Shown here: piece after piece, positions 25,295 to 33,824 of the stretch
Layout of the letters: every line of letters starts with the position of its first letter
Position numbering within the stretch: position 1 is the stretch's first letter
NCBI GenBank assembly: GCA_017394835.1
Contig: JAFPXD010000059.1
Location: 61,825 to 125,824, forward strand
DNA length: 64,000 nt
Reading direction: 5' to 3'
Source: Clostridia bacterium
GTDB lineage: Bacteria; Bacillota; Clostridia; Christensenellales; CAG-138
The notes under the pieces: model-generated
What the model saw: only the letters and a program-made list of their open reading frames with translations
The model's database searches: none
What the model was told of the DNA's origin: nothing
Program-made: the position numbers and the translations under genes

Positions 25295-26002
25295 TTATTC
25301 CTTCGCCGCCGTCAGCTCTTCGGTCTCTTCACGGGTGAGCTCCCGGTATTCCCCCGGCTTAAGCCCGCGCAGCTTGACGTTTCCTATCGAAACGCGGCAG
25401 AGGCGCAGAGTATCGTGCCCCGTGGCCGCCAGCATGCGCCTTACCTGACGGTTCTTTCCTTCATGTATGGTAAGGAACAGTTCGCTTTTTTCCTTTCCGC
25501 TGCGCTTGACCGTCACTTCTGCGGGAGCCGTCATGCCGTCTTCGAGCAGTATGCCGGAAGCCAGCCTGGCCGCATCTTGTTCGGTAACTTCTCCGGAGCA
25601 GAGCACCCGGTAAGTCTTGTTCTTCATATAGCGCGGATGCATAAGCTTTTCGGCAAAATCGCCGTCGTTGGTGACGAATATGAGCCCTTCCGAATCGTAA
25701 TCGAGCCTGCCGACCGTATAAAGCCTGTATGGCTCATCCACGAAATAATCGAGCACCTTTACCCTATCCTCCTTTTCGGAGGAGGTGCAGATCACGTTCT
25801 TCGGCTTATAGAAGGCGTAAACGACCTTATGGGAACCGGGCTCCACCCGCTTCCCATCGACTGTGACGGCGTCCCCGTCGTTATAGACGGCTCCTATCGC
25901 GGCGGGCGCGCCGTTCAGCGTCACACGGCCCTCCTCGATGAGCTGTTCGCATTTTCTGCGCGAGGCGATACCCGCGTCAGCCAAGAATTTTTGAAGTCTC
26001 AA
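25295..26002 (-). CDS. rluB: Pseudouridine synthase, RluB/RsuA family
   Basis: A 235-residue rRNA pseudouridine synthase. N-terminal S4 domain (MRLQKFLADAGIASRRKCEQ); catalytic Asp in VGRLDYDSEGLIFVTNDGD; C-terminal EGKNRQVRRMLAATGHDTLR. By family it modifies 23S rRNA near the peptidyl transferase centre; RsuA (16S) cannot be fully excluded. ATG overlaps the dacF stop by four bases. Confidence 0.93.
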   Translation of the reverse strand: MRLQKFLADAGIASRRKCEQLIEEGRVTLNGAPAAIGAVYNDGDAVTVDGKRVEPGSHKVVYAFYKPKNVICTSSEKEDRVKVLDYFVDEPYRLYTVGRLDYDSEGLIFVTNDGDFAEKLMHPRYMKNKTYRVLCSGEVTEQDAARLASGILLEDGMTAPAEVTVKRSGKEKSELFLTIHEGKNRQVRRMLAATGHDTLRLCRVSIGNVKLRGLKPGEYRELTREETEELTAAKE

Positions 26003-27165
26003 CCCTGTTCTCCGAAAAACGACTTTCCCGAAAGAAATGCCGCGGTCCTACGGAACCACCACCCGAAGCCTCTTTCATGAACGGCGTTCAGCGCGGTAAG
26101 CTCCGTTGAACCCAAATACCTTTCGCCGTCATAGACGAAAATGCGGCCGACGGTATCCGATACCTCTATCGGAAGGCGCACGGGCTCATAGACCTCTATC
26201 CTGAGTTTGGGATCGAGGCCGGTTCCTTTCGGGATCAGCTCTATTATACACTCTTTCGGAGCAAGTTCCAAGTGGGTCTCGGCCGAGTTTTTAACTTCCG
26301 CGTAAAAAACGTCCCCTTTGGGGTCGAGGAGCCTCTGTGCCGAATATGATGAGAAGGCCTTATCCATGAGGCTGACCGCCTCCTCGAACATGGGTCTGCA
26401 GTTCAGGAGCACCCCAATGAGAGTCATCCCCTCCCTTTCCGCTCCGAAAACGAGGCACCGTCCCGCGGCGCCCGTATAACCGGTCTTTATACCGAAGGCG
26501 CCTTCATAATCCCAAAGAAGCGCGTTTTTGTTTTTGAAAGTTCTTATATGCGAGCCCGTTTCGGTTTGATGATAGCGCGTGCTTACGATGGTGCTGAAGC
26601 CCGGCGTTCGCAAAGCCTCCTCGGTAACGGCGGCAAGCTCCCTCGCCGTCGTATAATGTTCGGGATCGTGCAGGCCGTTCACTGTGACGAAGTGAGTATC
26701 GCGAAGTCCCATCTGCTCCGCTTTTTCGTTCATGAGACGGACGAAAGCGTTAACGCTCCCAGCCGCATGGACCGCAAGCGCCACGGCGGCGTCGTTGCCG
26801 GACGCGAGCATAAGCCCGTAGAGCAGATCACGCACGCTCATAAGCTCGTTTCTTTCAAGATAAACGGATGAGCCTTCCACGCCCACGGCCTCATCCGGAA
26901 CTGTGAAAACCTCATCCGGGGAACATCTTTCAAGCACTATGAGCGCCGTCATTATCTTTGTGGTGCTCGCCATGGGCAGCCTTGCGTCGGCGTTCTTTTC
27001 CATGAGCACAGCACCCGAGCCGACCTCCTTTAGAATTGCGGCTTCCGCCGATTCGGGGGCTTCGATCGGCCGCGCCGCCTCCGCATGAGGGGCGGAGGCA
27101 AGCATCATAAGCATTGCCCATGCAAGCAGCAATGCGGCGAGCCTCATTCTGCATGCGGGGTTCAT
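25999..27165 (-). CDS. dacF: D-alanyl-D-alanine carboxypeptidase (DacF-type penicillin-binding protein)
   Basis: A 388-residue exported PBP trimming cross-link precursors. Signal peptide 1-30; the three serine-peptidase S11 motifs are complete: S67-TT-K70 in MASTTK, SGN at 122-124, KTG at 227-229. A C-terminal beta domain (about 285-365) ends in a basic, aromatic amphipathic region. The neighbours ytfI, ytfJ and rluB point to the sporulation-linked DacF, though vegetative DacA-type function is possible. Start overlaps the ytfJ stop (ATGA). Confidence 0.93.
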   Translation of the reverse strand: MNPACRMRLAALLLAWAMLMMLASAPHAEAARPIEAPESAEAAILKEVGSGAVLMEKNADARLPMASTTKIMTALIVLERCSPDEVFTVPDEAVGVEGSSVYLERNELMSVRDLLYGLMLASGNDAAVALAVHAAGSVNAFVRLMNEKAEQMGLRDTHFVTVNGLHDPEHYTTARELAAVTEEALRTPGFSTIVSTRYHQTETGSHIRTFKNKNALLWDYEGAFGIKTGYTGAAGRCLVFGAEREGMTLIGVLLNCRPMFEEAVSLMDKAFSSYSAQRLLDPKGDVFYAEVKNSAETHLELAPKECIIELIPKGTGLDPKLRIEVYEPVRLPIEVSDTVGRIFVYDGERYLGSTELTALNAVHERGFGWWFRRTAAFLSGKSFFGEQG

Positions 27166-27689
27166 TCGCAGGTATCCTCCGTTTGCGTGCCCAAGGGATA
27201 CCTTGCCGCGGTTTCTTCCGCCGCTCTCCTGTTGAGCTCGTTTATCGAAATGCCCGTTACACGGCTCTTCTTTTTGGGCTCCCGCTCGGGCGATAAGTAT
27301 TCGCCTATTATTCGCTCCGCCGTTTCGACTATCTGCGGGACCATTTCAATGAGTCTGTCCGCAGAACATTCCTGCTTTGCGGGTAGTACCCTAACGGAGC
27401 CGTTCGATACGGCGAGAAAAGCGAGCGGCGTCAGGCTCATTCCGAGAGTTGAAGCGCCTATGAAGGGATAGCCCGCGTCTATTGCTATATCCTGCGAGCA
27501 GCGCTTCATGGGTTGGGAAGCGTTGTATTCTCCCCCGCCCACGAGCATTCCGAGGCTCACCTTCGACACCGGCAGTATCATCGTATTGTCGTCCGCCATT
27601 ATGGGCGTTCCTATTACGGTGTTTACGTCCGCAAGTTCCTTTATCCTCTCCATAGAGGAATGCATTATGTTTTCGATTGGATGGCTCAT
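27162..27689 (-). CDS. ytfJ: Spore protein YtfJ (GerW family)
   Basis: A 175-residue protein of the GerW/YtfJ family. Family features: HPIENIMHSSMERIKELADV, VIGTPI, the Gly-rich GMLVGGGEYN, and GASTLGMSLTPLAFLAV. In Bacillus YtfJ is needed for proper spore germination. ATG 27689 has AGGAGG in place; the open frame upstream is the ytfI end. Overlaps ytfI by four bases. Confidence 0.93.
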   Translation of the reverse strand: MSHPIENIMHSSMERIKELADVNTVIGTPIMADDNTMILPVSKVSLGMLVGGGEYNASQPMKRCSQDIAIDAGYPFIGASTLGMSLTPLAFLAVSNGSVRVLPAKQECSADRLIEMVPQIVETAERIIGEYLSPEREPKKKSRVTGISINELNRRAAEETAARYPLGTQTEDTCE

Positions 27690-28219
27690 CTTTTCCTCCT
27701 TGATGACTTTATTGCTTCCAATATGATTTTGCCCGGAACGAGTGAAAACGATACTTTTATATCGAGCAAGAACGCGTTTTTTATAAGATCGGGCTCGGCC
27801 CTGCATTCGATGCTGCCTGCGCCGGACGCCGCCGACGCGGCCGAAAGCGCCTGACCCAAAGCTCCCGCAAGTATAACGGATGCATGGGGCTCGCCTTCTA
27901 TCCCGATCCGCAAAGCGGTCTTTACGCTTGAAATTTTAGCGGTGCGTATCACGCGCTTCAAAACAGAGCCGCGCTTCTTTTTGCTCTTTTGGGTTCTTTT
28001 CAATGCTCTTCCCGATGGGAGCAGCACGAGTTTTCCATCGTCCAAAAGCACTGCCTTCCTTTTTATTCGGGGTCTTATGAGCCCGAAAAGCAGTTTCGGC
28101 CCGACTTCGAGTGAAAACACCCGCGAGTTTGCGCCGAGAATGAGTTCGCCTTTATCAGGCAGGAGAAGCGCCGCCGTAAATAAAGCCGCAAGCGCCGCCG
28201 CAAAAACAATTATCCGCAT
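27686..28219 (-). CDS. ytfI: DUF2953 protein (YtfI-like)
   Basis: A 177-residue protein with one N-terminal membrane helix and the DUF2953 pattern (a basic middle, then ...TALRIGIEGEPHASVILAGAL). Pairing with ytfJ matches the Bacillus ytfI-ytfJ order. Function unknown; probably sporulation. GGGAG precedes the ATG. First gene of the ytfI-ytfJ-dacF-rluB run; I see no convincing sporulation sigma promoter upstream. Confidence 0.8.
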   Translation of the reverse strand: MRIIVFAAALAALFTAALLLPDKGELILGANSRVFSLEVGPKLLFGLIRPRIKRKAVLLDDGKLVLLPSGRALKRTQKSKKKRGSVLKRVIRTAKISSVKTALRIGIEGEPHASVILAGALGQALSAASAASGAGSIECRAEPDLIKNAFLLDIKVSFSLVPGKIILEAIKSSRRKR

Positions 28220-28264
28220 ATCTGCTCCCGAAAAACATATTTGCTTTTAGTTTTGCTTATTCGC

Positions 28265-28293
28265 TTGTAAATTATCTGTTTCCATGATATTAT
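28265..28293 (+). promoter_or_regulatory. Promoter of the ruvCAB operon
   Basis: TTGTAA, 17 bases, TATTAT, about 29 bases upstream of the ruvC start. No clear LexA box found nearby. Confidence 0.65.
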
Positions 28294-28321
28294 ATAGAGA
28301 CGGATCTTACGGGAGGCGTGA

Positions 28322-28819
28322 ATGGTCATATTGGGAATTGACCCCGGATACGCGATTTTGGGCTACGGTCTTATCAAATACGATCGCGGCCAAATGACCG
28401 TGCTCGATTACGGGGTCATAGAAACGAAGGCCGATAAGACCTTCCCCGAAAGGCTCGAAATACTGCACAGGGGCATGATGCTTCTGATAGAGCAGTTCAA
28501 GCCGGATCATATCGCCTTTGAGGAGCTGTTCTTCTATCACAACGCAAAGACCGCCATACAGGTAGCCGCGGGGCGCGGCGTGGCGCTGCTTGCCGCACAG
28601 CAGGCAGGCCTGCCGCTTTACGAATACACCCCTATGCAGATCAAGCTTTCCGTCACCGGCGACGGGCATGCGGACAAGCAGCAGGTGCAGATGATGGTAA
28701 AGCTCCTTCTGAAGCTCAAGAACGTCCCCAAGCCCGACGACGCGGCGGATGCTCTCGGAGCGGCGATCTGCCACGCCTCGGCAATAGGACCTTCATTGGA
28801 GGAATACAGGATAAAATAA
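28322..28819 (+). CDS. ruvC: Crossover junction endodeoxyribonuclease RuvC
   Basis: A 165-residue Holliday junction resolvase. Catalytic acids: Asp in ILGIDPGYAILGYG, Glu in AFEELFFYHN, and the C-terminal pair in KPDDAADALGAAICH. Cuts junctions processed by RuvAB. AGG-rich site (GGGAGG) precedes the ATG; its stop overlaps the ruvA start by one base. Confidence 0.97.
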   Translation: MVILGIDPGYAILGYGLIKYDRGQMTVLDYGVIETKADKTFPERLEILHRGMMLLIEQFKPDHIAFEELFFYHNAKTAIQVAAGRGVALLAAQQAGLPLYEYTPMQIKLSVTGDGHADKQQVQMMVKLLLKLKNVPKPDDAADALGAAICHASAIGPSLEEYRIK

Positions 28820-29403
28820 TGTACGCGCACATCAGAGGAACCGTATGCAGTATAATGCCCGACCGAGTCGTTATAGAGGCCGCGGGCGTGGGATATGAGC
28901 TTTTCTGCTCTTCGCTTACGATCAACCGTCTTCGCGAGGGAGATACGGCGAAGCTTTTGACGCATTTCCATCTTTCGCAGGACGCCGTCGCGCTCTACGG
29001 CTTTAATACCGAAAGCGAGCGCGAGATGTTCCGCAAGCTGATCGGCATCACGAGGATAGGCCCGAAGGTCGCGCTGAACGTGCTTTCGGTACTCACTCCG
29101 GAGGACGTGGCTTTAGCCGTAGTTACGGAGAACGCCGCCGCCTTCTCCAGAGTGCAGGGCCTCGGTAAGAAGACCGCCGCAAGGCTCATACTTGAGCTCA
29201 AGGAAAAGGTCGATGCGGCGGACGGCATACCCTCCGTTTCCGTTTCGGAGGCTTCCGCTCCCATCCGCTCCGAAGCGATAGCGGCGCTCGTTTCGCTGGG
29301 TTATGACGGCGCGCTTGCGGGAAGGGTCGTATCGGAGCTTCCCGAATGCGATACCGTTGAGGAAATGATAAAACAGGCGTTGAGAGAATTATCAAGGAAA
29401 TAA
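28819..29403 (+). CDS. ruvA: Holliday junction DNA helicase subunit RuvA
   Basis: A 194-residue junction-binding protein. N-terminal OB fold (MYAHIRGTVCSIMPDRVVIE, GVGYELFCS), helix-hairpin-helix pairs (LIGITRIGPKVALNVLSVL and VQGLGKKTAARLILELK), and C-terminal domain III (EAIAALVSLGY) that contacts RuvB. Confidence 0.97.
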   Translation: MYAHIRGTVCSIMPDRVVIEAAGVGYELFCSSLTINRLREGDTAKLLTHFHLSQDAVALYGFNTESEREMFRKLIGITRIGPKVALNVLSVLTPEDVALAVVTENAAAFSRVQGLGKKTAARLILELKEKVDAADGIPSVSVSEASAPIRSEAIAALVSLGYDGALAGRVVSELPECDTVEEMIKQALRELSRK

Positions 29404-29406
29404 ACC

Positions 29407-30429
29407 ATGGATTTTGACGAAAGGATAATATCCTCCTCCTTTCAGGATGAGGATGAAAAAATAGAATACAGCTTAAGGCCGCGCTTTCTAAATGAATACA
29501 TAGGGCAAACGAAGGTCAAGGAGCATATAGGCGTTTACATCAAAGCGGCAAAGCTCCGCGGCGAAGCTTTGGATCACGTTCTGCTTTACGGCCCTCCCGG
29601 CCTCGGCAAAACGACCCTTGCTTCCATCATCTCCAACGAGATGGGCGGAAAGATCTCCGTCACCAGTGGGCCCGCGATCTCTCACAGCCGCGATCTTGCC
29701 GCCATTCTTTCAAACGTAAACGAAGGGGATATACTCTTTATTGACGAGATCCACCGCCTTAACGCGAGCGTTGAGGAGATCCTTTATCCCGCTATGGAAG
29801 ACTTTGCTTACGACATAGTAATAGGCAAGGGTCCTTCCGCAAGGTCGCTCCGCATGGAGCTGCCCAGATTCACTCTCGTCGGCGCAACCACGAGGCTGGG
29901 GCTCCTTACCTCCCCCTTACGCGACAGGTTCGGCATCAAGGAGCAGCTCGAGCTTTACTCCCCCCAAGACCTCAAGGAGATCATAGTCAGGAGCGCGGGC
30001 ATACTCGGGATCGAAATAACCGAGGACGGCGCCCTTGAGATCGCTTCCAGATCGCGCGGCACGCCGCGAGTCGCCAACCGTCTTTTGAAGCGTGTGCGCG
30101 ATTTTGCGCAGGTCAGGGGCAGCGGCATGATAGACTGCGAAACGGCAATGCGCGGGCTTGAAATGCTCGGCGTAGATGAACTTGGCCTCGATCAGGTCGA
30201 TAGACGCATGCTCGAAGCAATGATAACCAAGTTCCGCGGGCGCCCCGTCGGGCTCGATACCATCGCCGCCTATACGGGCGAGGATGCGACCACCATAGAA
30301 GACGTTTACGAGCCCTACCTTATCCAGTTGGGATTCATATCCAGAACGCCCCGCGGCAGAGTGCTTCTGCCCGGAGCATATGAGCATTTGGGATATCAGG
30401 CGCCCTCGGGCGATCAGATACATTTTTAA
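29407..30429 (+). CDS. ruvB: Holliday junction branch migration ATPase RuvB
   Basis: A 340-residue AAA+ motor. Walker [12 protein letters not shown], Walker B FIDEIHRL, sensor 1 [19 protein letters not shown]-terminal winged helix ending [17 protein letters not shown]. Drives branch migration with RuvA. Confidence 0.98.
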   Translation: MDFDERIISSSFQDEDEKIEYSLRPRFLNEYIGQTKVKEHIGVYIKAAKLRGEALDHVLLYGPPGLGKTTLASIISNEMGGKISVTSGPAISHSRDLAAILSNVNEGDILFIDEIHRLNASVEEILYPAMEDFAYDIVIGKGPSARSLRMELPRFTLVGATTRLGLLTSPLRDRFGIKEQLELYSPQDLKEIIVRSAGILGIEITEDGALEIASRSRGTPRVANRLLKRVRDFAQVRGSGMIDCETAMRGLEMLGVDELGLDQVDRRMLEAMITKFRGRPVGLDTIAAYTGEDATTIEDVYEPYLIQLGFISRTPRGRVLLPGAYEHLGYQAPSGDQIHF

Positions 30430-30449
30430 TACTATTCAGGAGGACCGAT

Positions 30450-31421
30450 ATGTTTGGTAAGAAAGCGAAGGAGCTTGAGGAACTTCGCACTCTGCTTACA
30501 AGGCGGAACGAAGAAAACGAGCTCATGAAGAAGCGCATCAGCGAGCTTGAAACCGAAGTGGACCGCTTAAAGGAGCAGGAGTCACTCGTGCTTCGCTCCT
30601 TAAATGAAGCGAACAGGACCGCCGAACGCATAGAGGACGAAGCCAACGCCAAGCGCGACGAGCTCGTTGCCGAAGCCGAGGAGAAGGTCCGCTCCGCCGA
30701 GGAGAAGGCGAACGAGGTGCTTTCCGAAGCGGAAGAGCTTGCACAGATGACCAAGGAGGATGCGGACAAGTACTCCGACGACGTTCGCACCGGCGCGAAT
30801 ACATACGTCGAGCAAACGATATTCGCCTCCCAGTCCGAGGTGAGAAAGCGCCGGGACGTTGTCGAAAAGCTCAACGAGCTTCTTAAGAAGACCACCGAAT
30901 ACCTTGAGGGGCAGACTGCCGAATTCAACAGGATGGTCGCCGCCGTGATCGAGGAGACCGATTCCGAAGCCGAGGAGATCACGCGCGAGGTCGATTCCTG
31001 TTCCTGCAAGTGCGAGGAATGCGAGAACCCCTGCGCCAAGGCCAAGAAGGGCGAAGGCGAAGAGGAAGAAGAGGATGAAGAAGGCGACGAGGAAGAGAGC
31101 GAGACCGCCGAAGCCGAAGCCGAGCCCGAACCCGAAGCGGAGCCCGAGCCCGAAGCGGAGCCCAGCGCCGCCCATCTTGACGAACGCACCGTCGATACTT
31201 CAAAGCTTCCCGAAGAATATGACGATCCCGCAGTGCTCATGAAGAACATCTATTATCTTCAGCAGCGCGAGCTTCCCGTGAACAAGGATCTTTTCAGCGA
31301 CAGGATCCCCACTGGCGGCGTCACCTTTGAGGATGAGCTTGGCGCGGAAGAGGCCGCCGAAGCCCTCCGCAAAGAGGAAAAGCTTGCCGATTCCGTTTCC
31401 GATATGGGCGAAGCTTCCTGA
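30450..31421 (+). CDS. Coiled-coil protein with cysteine cluster and acidic region, function unknown
   Basis: A 323-residue soluble protein of four parts: a long coiled coil (residues 1 to about 170, with VDRLKEQESLVLRSLNEANR and ELVAEAEEKVRSAEEKANEV); a five-cysteine cluster (C184, 186, 188, 191, 195); a Glu-rich low-complexity stretch with EPEPEAEP repeats (about 202-238); and a conserved-looking C-terminal part (STAHL..., EYDDPAVLMKNIYYLQQREL, DRIPTGGVTFEDEL). The coiled coil resembles DivIVA/SMC-like sequences only in general. AGGAGG precedes the ATG, 20 bases after ruvB, so it is in the ruv operon. I do not recognise a family. Confidence 0.75.
   Translation: MFGKKAKELEELRTLLTRRNEENELMKKRISELETEVDRLKEQESLVLRSLNEANRTAERIEDEANAKRDELVAEAEEKVRSAEEKANEVLSEAEELAQMTKEDADKYSDDVRTGANTYVEQTIFASQSEVRKRRDVVEKLNELLKKTTEYLEGQTAEFNRMVAAVIEETDSEAEEITREVDSCSCKCEECENPCAKAKKGEGEEEEEDEEGDEEESETAEAEAEPEPEAEPEPEAEPSAAHLDERTVDTSKLPEEYDDPAVLMKNIYYLQQRELPVNKDLFSDRIPTGGVTFEDELGAEEAAEALRKEEKLADSVSDMGEAS
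31131..31166 (+). repeat. Two-unit 18-bp tandem repeat inside the coiled-coil gene
   Basis: Two adjacent 18-base units encode the EPEPEAEPEPEAEP stretch. In frame; units differ at the last bases. Confidence 0.7.
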
Positions 31422-31441
31422 TCCCATCCCGATTATATAAT

Positions 31442-31476
31442 CCCTCCGCCTCGTTGACATAAGCCGAGGCGGGGGG
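31442..31476. other. Strong hairpin overlapping the proS promoter
   Basis: Twelve-bp stem (CCCTCCGCCTCG with CGAGGCGGGGGG, one G-T pair), 11-base loop. It may end the ruv operon transcript, but the T-run starts about eight bases after the stem, which is poor for termination. Confidence 0.7.
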
Positions 31477-31482
31477 TATAAT
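31454..31482 (+). promoter_or_regulatory. Perfect-consensus promoter of proS
   Basis: TTGACA, 17 bases, TATAAT, both boxes perfect. The -35 is the first six bases of the hairpin loop and the -10 starts right after the stem. Start of transcription about 31489, giving a leader of about 32 bases. Confidence 0.9.
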
Positions 31483-31520
31483 TCTTTTTGGCTATTTTTT
31501 ATGCTGTTTTGGAGGATATT

Positions 31521-33260
31521 ATGAAAGTCAAAAACATACTCGGCGAAAGGTTCAAGGAACGCGCCTTCGATATCGAGAGCCAGAATCTTATGACCCGCGG
31601 CGGCTATATTAAGCAGGTCGGTAACGGTATCTATTCCCTTTTCACTCCAACCAAGCGCATCCAGAACAAGATCGAAGCGATCCTTCGTGAGGAGATGGAC
31701 GCTATCGACGGGCAGGAGGTCCTCTTCCCCGTCGTCATGCCCGCGACCCTTTGGCAGTCCTCGGGCAGGTTCGATTCCATCGGCAAGGAGCTTCTCCGCT
31801 TCAAGGACAGGAGCGGCGCGGATATGGTGCTCGGCATGACCCATGAGGAGGCGGCCGTACATATGGCGATGAACGTCGCCGGCACCTATCAGAAGTACCC
31901 CTTCATGATCTATCAGATACAGACCAAGTTCCGTGATGAGCCCCGCGCAAGGGGCGGCCTCATCCGCGTCCGTGAATTCACGATGAAGGACGCCTACTCC
32001 TTCCACACCACTCAGGAGGATCTTGAAAAGTATTACGAGCGCGCTTACAGAGCCTATGAGCGCATATACGCAAGGGCCGGCGTGCCCGAAGTCATCGCCG
32101 TCAAATCCGACAGCGGCATGATGGGCGGCAAGGTCAGCCACGAGTTCATGCTTTTGACCGACATAGGCGAAGATTCCATCGTCACCTGCCCCGAGTGCGG
32201 CTTCAGGGCCAATATGGAAGCCTGTGAGGCGATCACCGAAAACACCGCCGACGCAGAGCTCCTTCCCCTTGAGGAAGTGTTTACCGGCGAAGCGAAGACC
32301 ATCGACGAGGTGGGCGAAATGCTCGGCATAGACAACGCCAAGTCCTGCAAGGCGGTAGTTTATCAGCGTAACTCGGACGACAGCTACGTTCTCATCTTCT
32401 GCCGCGGCGACCGCGAAGTGAACGAGACCAAGCTCACCAACTATCTCAAGTCCGAGATACATCCCGCCGTCGATATTGAAAACGCCAATCTCGCGGCGGG
32501 CAATATCGGCCCCGTCGGGCTCGCGACAAAGGCGACGGTGCTGTTCGATCGCTCCCTTGTCGGCGCGACTAACCTCGTCTGCGGCGCAAACAAAGCCGAA
32601 TACCATATAAAGGGCTTTACCCCCTCCCGCGATCTGCCTACGGATACGCAGTTTATAGATCTTACCAAGGCCGTTGAGGGCGGGATCTGCCCCTCCTGCG
32701 GGAAGCATTCCCTCAACATTCGCCGCGGTATCGAGGTCGGCAATATTTTCCAGCTCGGCAAGCGCTATACCGAGGCCATGGGCATGTTCTACGATACCGA
32801 AACGGGCGAGCGCAAGAATCCCATCATGGGCTGCTACGGCATAGGCGTGGGCAGGCTCATCGCTTCCGTATGCGAGGCGCATCACGATGATTACGGTCCC
32901 CTCTGGCCCATCACGATCGCCCCCTGGCAGGTCGAGATCTGCGCTCTGCGCATAAACGACGAGGCCGTAAAGGCCGCTGCCGACAAGCTCTATTCCGAGC
33001 TTGAAAACGCCGGAGTCGAGGTGCTCTATGACGACCGCCCCGTTTCCGCCGGATTTATGTTCTCCGACGCAGACCTGCTCGGCGCTCCCGTCCGCGTGGT
33101 CATCAGCCCCAAGACGCTTGCGCGCGGCTGCTTCGAGCTTGCCGCCCGCGATAAGTCCTTTGGCGGCGACATCCCCGTTGAAGGCGCAAAGCAGGCAGTG
33201 CTCGATAAGATCCGCGAGCTTACCGAAGCCGTAAACGCCAAAGTCCCCGACAGGATGTGA
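31521..33260 (+). CDS. proS: Prolyl-tRNA synthetase (bacterial type)
   Basis: A 579-residue class II synthetase charging tRNA-Pro. Motif 2 region: TKFRDEPRARGGLIRVREF; motif 3: GCYGIGVGRLIASV. Between about 225 and 400 is the editing (INS) insertion (IDNAKSCKAVVYQ, GPVGLATKATVLFD), so this is the bacterial form with Ala-tRNA-Pro editing. A Cys set (CPECGF, CPSCGKHS) flanks the insertion. ATG 31521 has GGAGG; the frame open from 31488 lies in the leader. Own promoter and terminator. Confidence 0.97.
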   Translation: MKVKNILGERFKERAFDIESQNLMTRGGYIKQVGNGIYSLFTPTKRIQNKIEAILREEMDAIDGQEVLFPVVMPATLWQSSGRFDSIGKELLRFKDRSGADMVLGMTHEEAAVHMAMNVAGTYQKYPFMIYQIQTKFRDEPRARGGLIRVREFTMKDAYSFHTTQEDLEKYYERAYRAYERIYARAGVPEVIAVKSDSGMMGGKVSHEFMLLTDIGEDSIVTCPECGFRANMEACEAITENTADAELLPLEEVFTGEAKTIDEVGEMLGIDNAKSCKAVVYQRNSDDSYVLIFCRGDREVNETKLTNYLKSEIHPAVDIENANLAAGNIGPVGLATKATVLFDRSLVGATNLVCGANKAEYHIKGFTPSRDLPTDTQFIDLTKAVEGGICPSCGKHSLNIRRGIEVGNIFQLGKRYTEAMGMFYDTETGERKNPIMGCYGIGVGRLIASVCEAHHDDYGPLWPITIAPWQVEICALRINDEAVKAAADKLYSELENAGVEVLYDDRPVSAGFMFSDADLLGAPVRVVISPKTLARGCFELAARDKSFGGDIPVEGAKQAVLDKIRELTEAVNAKVPDRM

Positions 33261-33279
33261 TCCCGATCATAAAGCAAGA

Positions 33280-33310
33280 CAGCCGCCATGTTCGGCGGCT
33301 GCCTTTTTTT
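33280..33310 (+). terminator. proS terminator
   Basis: Eight-bp stem CAGCCGCC/GGCGGCTG, 6-base loop, then CC and seven T. The opposite gene ends at 33321, so it may serve both. Confidence 0.93.
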
Positions 33311-33320
33311 GCGTTCCCGT

Positions 33321-33824
33321 TCAGTTTTCCGTTTTAACAAATCCATCGAACGCCCTGCGGACAGCTTCGGCGTTTTCGCTCACAATAAGCACTGCGTACT
33401 GTTCATACGTGAACACTTCTGCGGATCGAAGCACTGCCGCCTGCGCGGGGTCGTACGTTTCATAAAGGGCTATACGCTTTTCAATATGCTTGCGGAGCGT
33501 ATCGGCTGCTTCGGCGGCGTCGCCCGTTTGTTTTACTGCGATAACGACTATTTCGGAAGCGTCTCCCTTGCCCTCCTTCGCATAGCTTATAAAGAAGCTT
33601 TCCACCTTATTCGGGTCAATGCTCGAAACGTGCTCAAGCAGTTCATCGGCATTTTTATCCGAAGAGCTTGCATACGCCATGTTTTCCGCATTCCCGTTCG
33701 CTTCGGTCATCCTTTGGGAAAGATCGAACATGCTTACGGTGGGCTTTTTGCTTCCGCCCGAGCAGCCCGCGGCGGCAAGCGCAAAAGCGATCACGGATAA
33801 TATCAAACAGAACGATCTTTTCAT
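33321..33824 (-). CDS. Small lipoprotein, DUF4358-like
   Basis: A 167-residue lipoprotein (LAAAGC lipobox, C21). The mature part has the pattern of DUF4358 proteins: short helix, VESFFISYAKEGKGDASEIVVI strand region (shown as VESFFISYAKEG and DASEIVVI), RKHIEKRIALYETYDP, then a C-terminal YEQYAVLIVSENAEAV. The ATG overlaps the stop of the transglutaminase gene (ATGA), so the two are coupled. Function unknown; probably works at the outer surface with its partner. Confidence 0.75.
   Translation of the reverse strand: MKRSFCLILSVIAFALAAAGCSGGSKKPTVSMFDLSQRMTEANGNAENMAYASSSDKNADELLEHVSSIDPNKVESFFISYAKEGKGDASEIVVIAVKQTGDAAEAADTLRKHIEKRIALYETYDPAQAAVLRSAEVFTYEQYAVLIVSENAEAVRRAFDGFVKTEN

Noticed and set aside
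31107..31170. Direct repeats as a CRISPR or mobile element
   Set aside because: Short in-frame coding repeat with no spacers.
30335..31249. Ser-rich open frame opposite the coiled-coil gene
   Set aside because: Composition is the mirror of Glu codons in the real gene.
31200..32885. Long open frame on the minus strand opposite proS
   Set aside because: Shadow of a highly conserved gene; no promoter or ribosome site.
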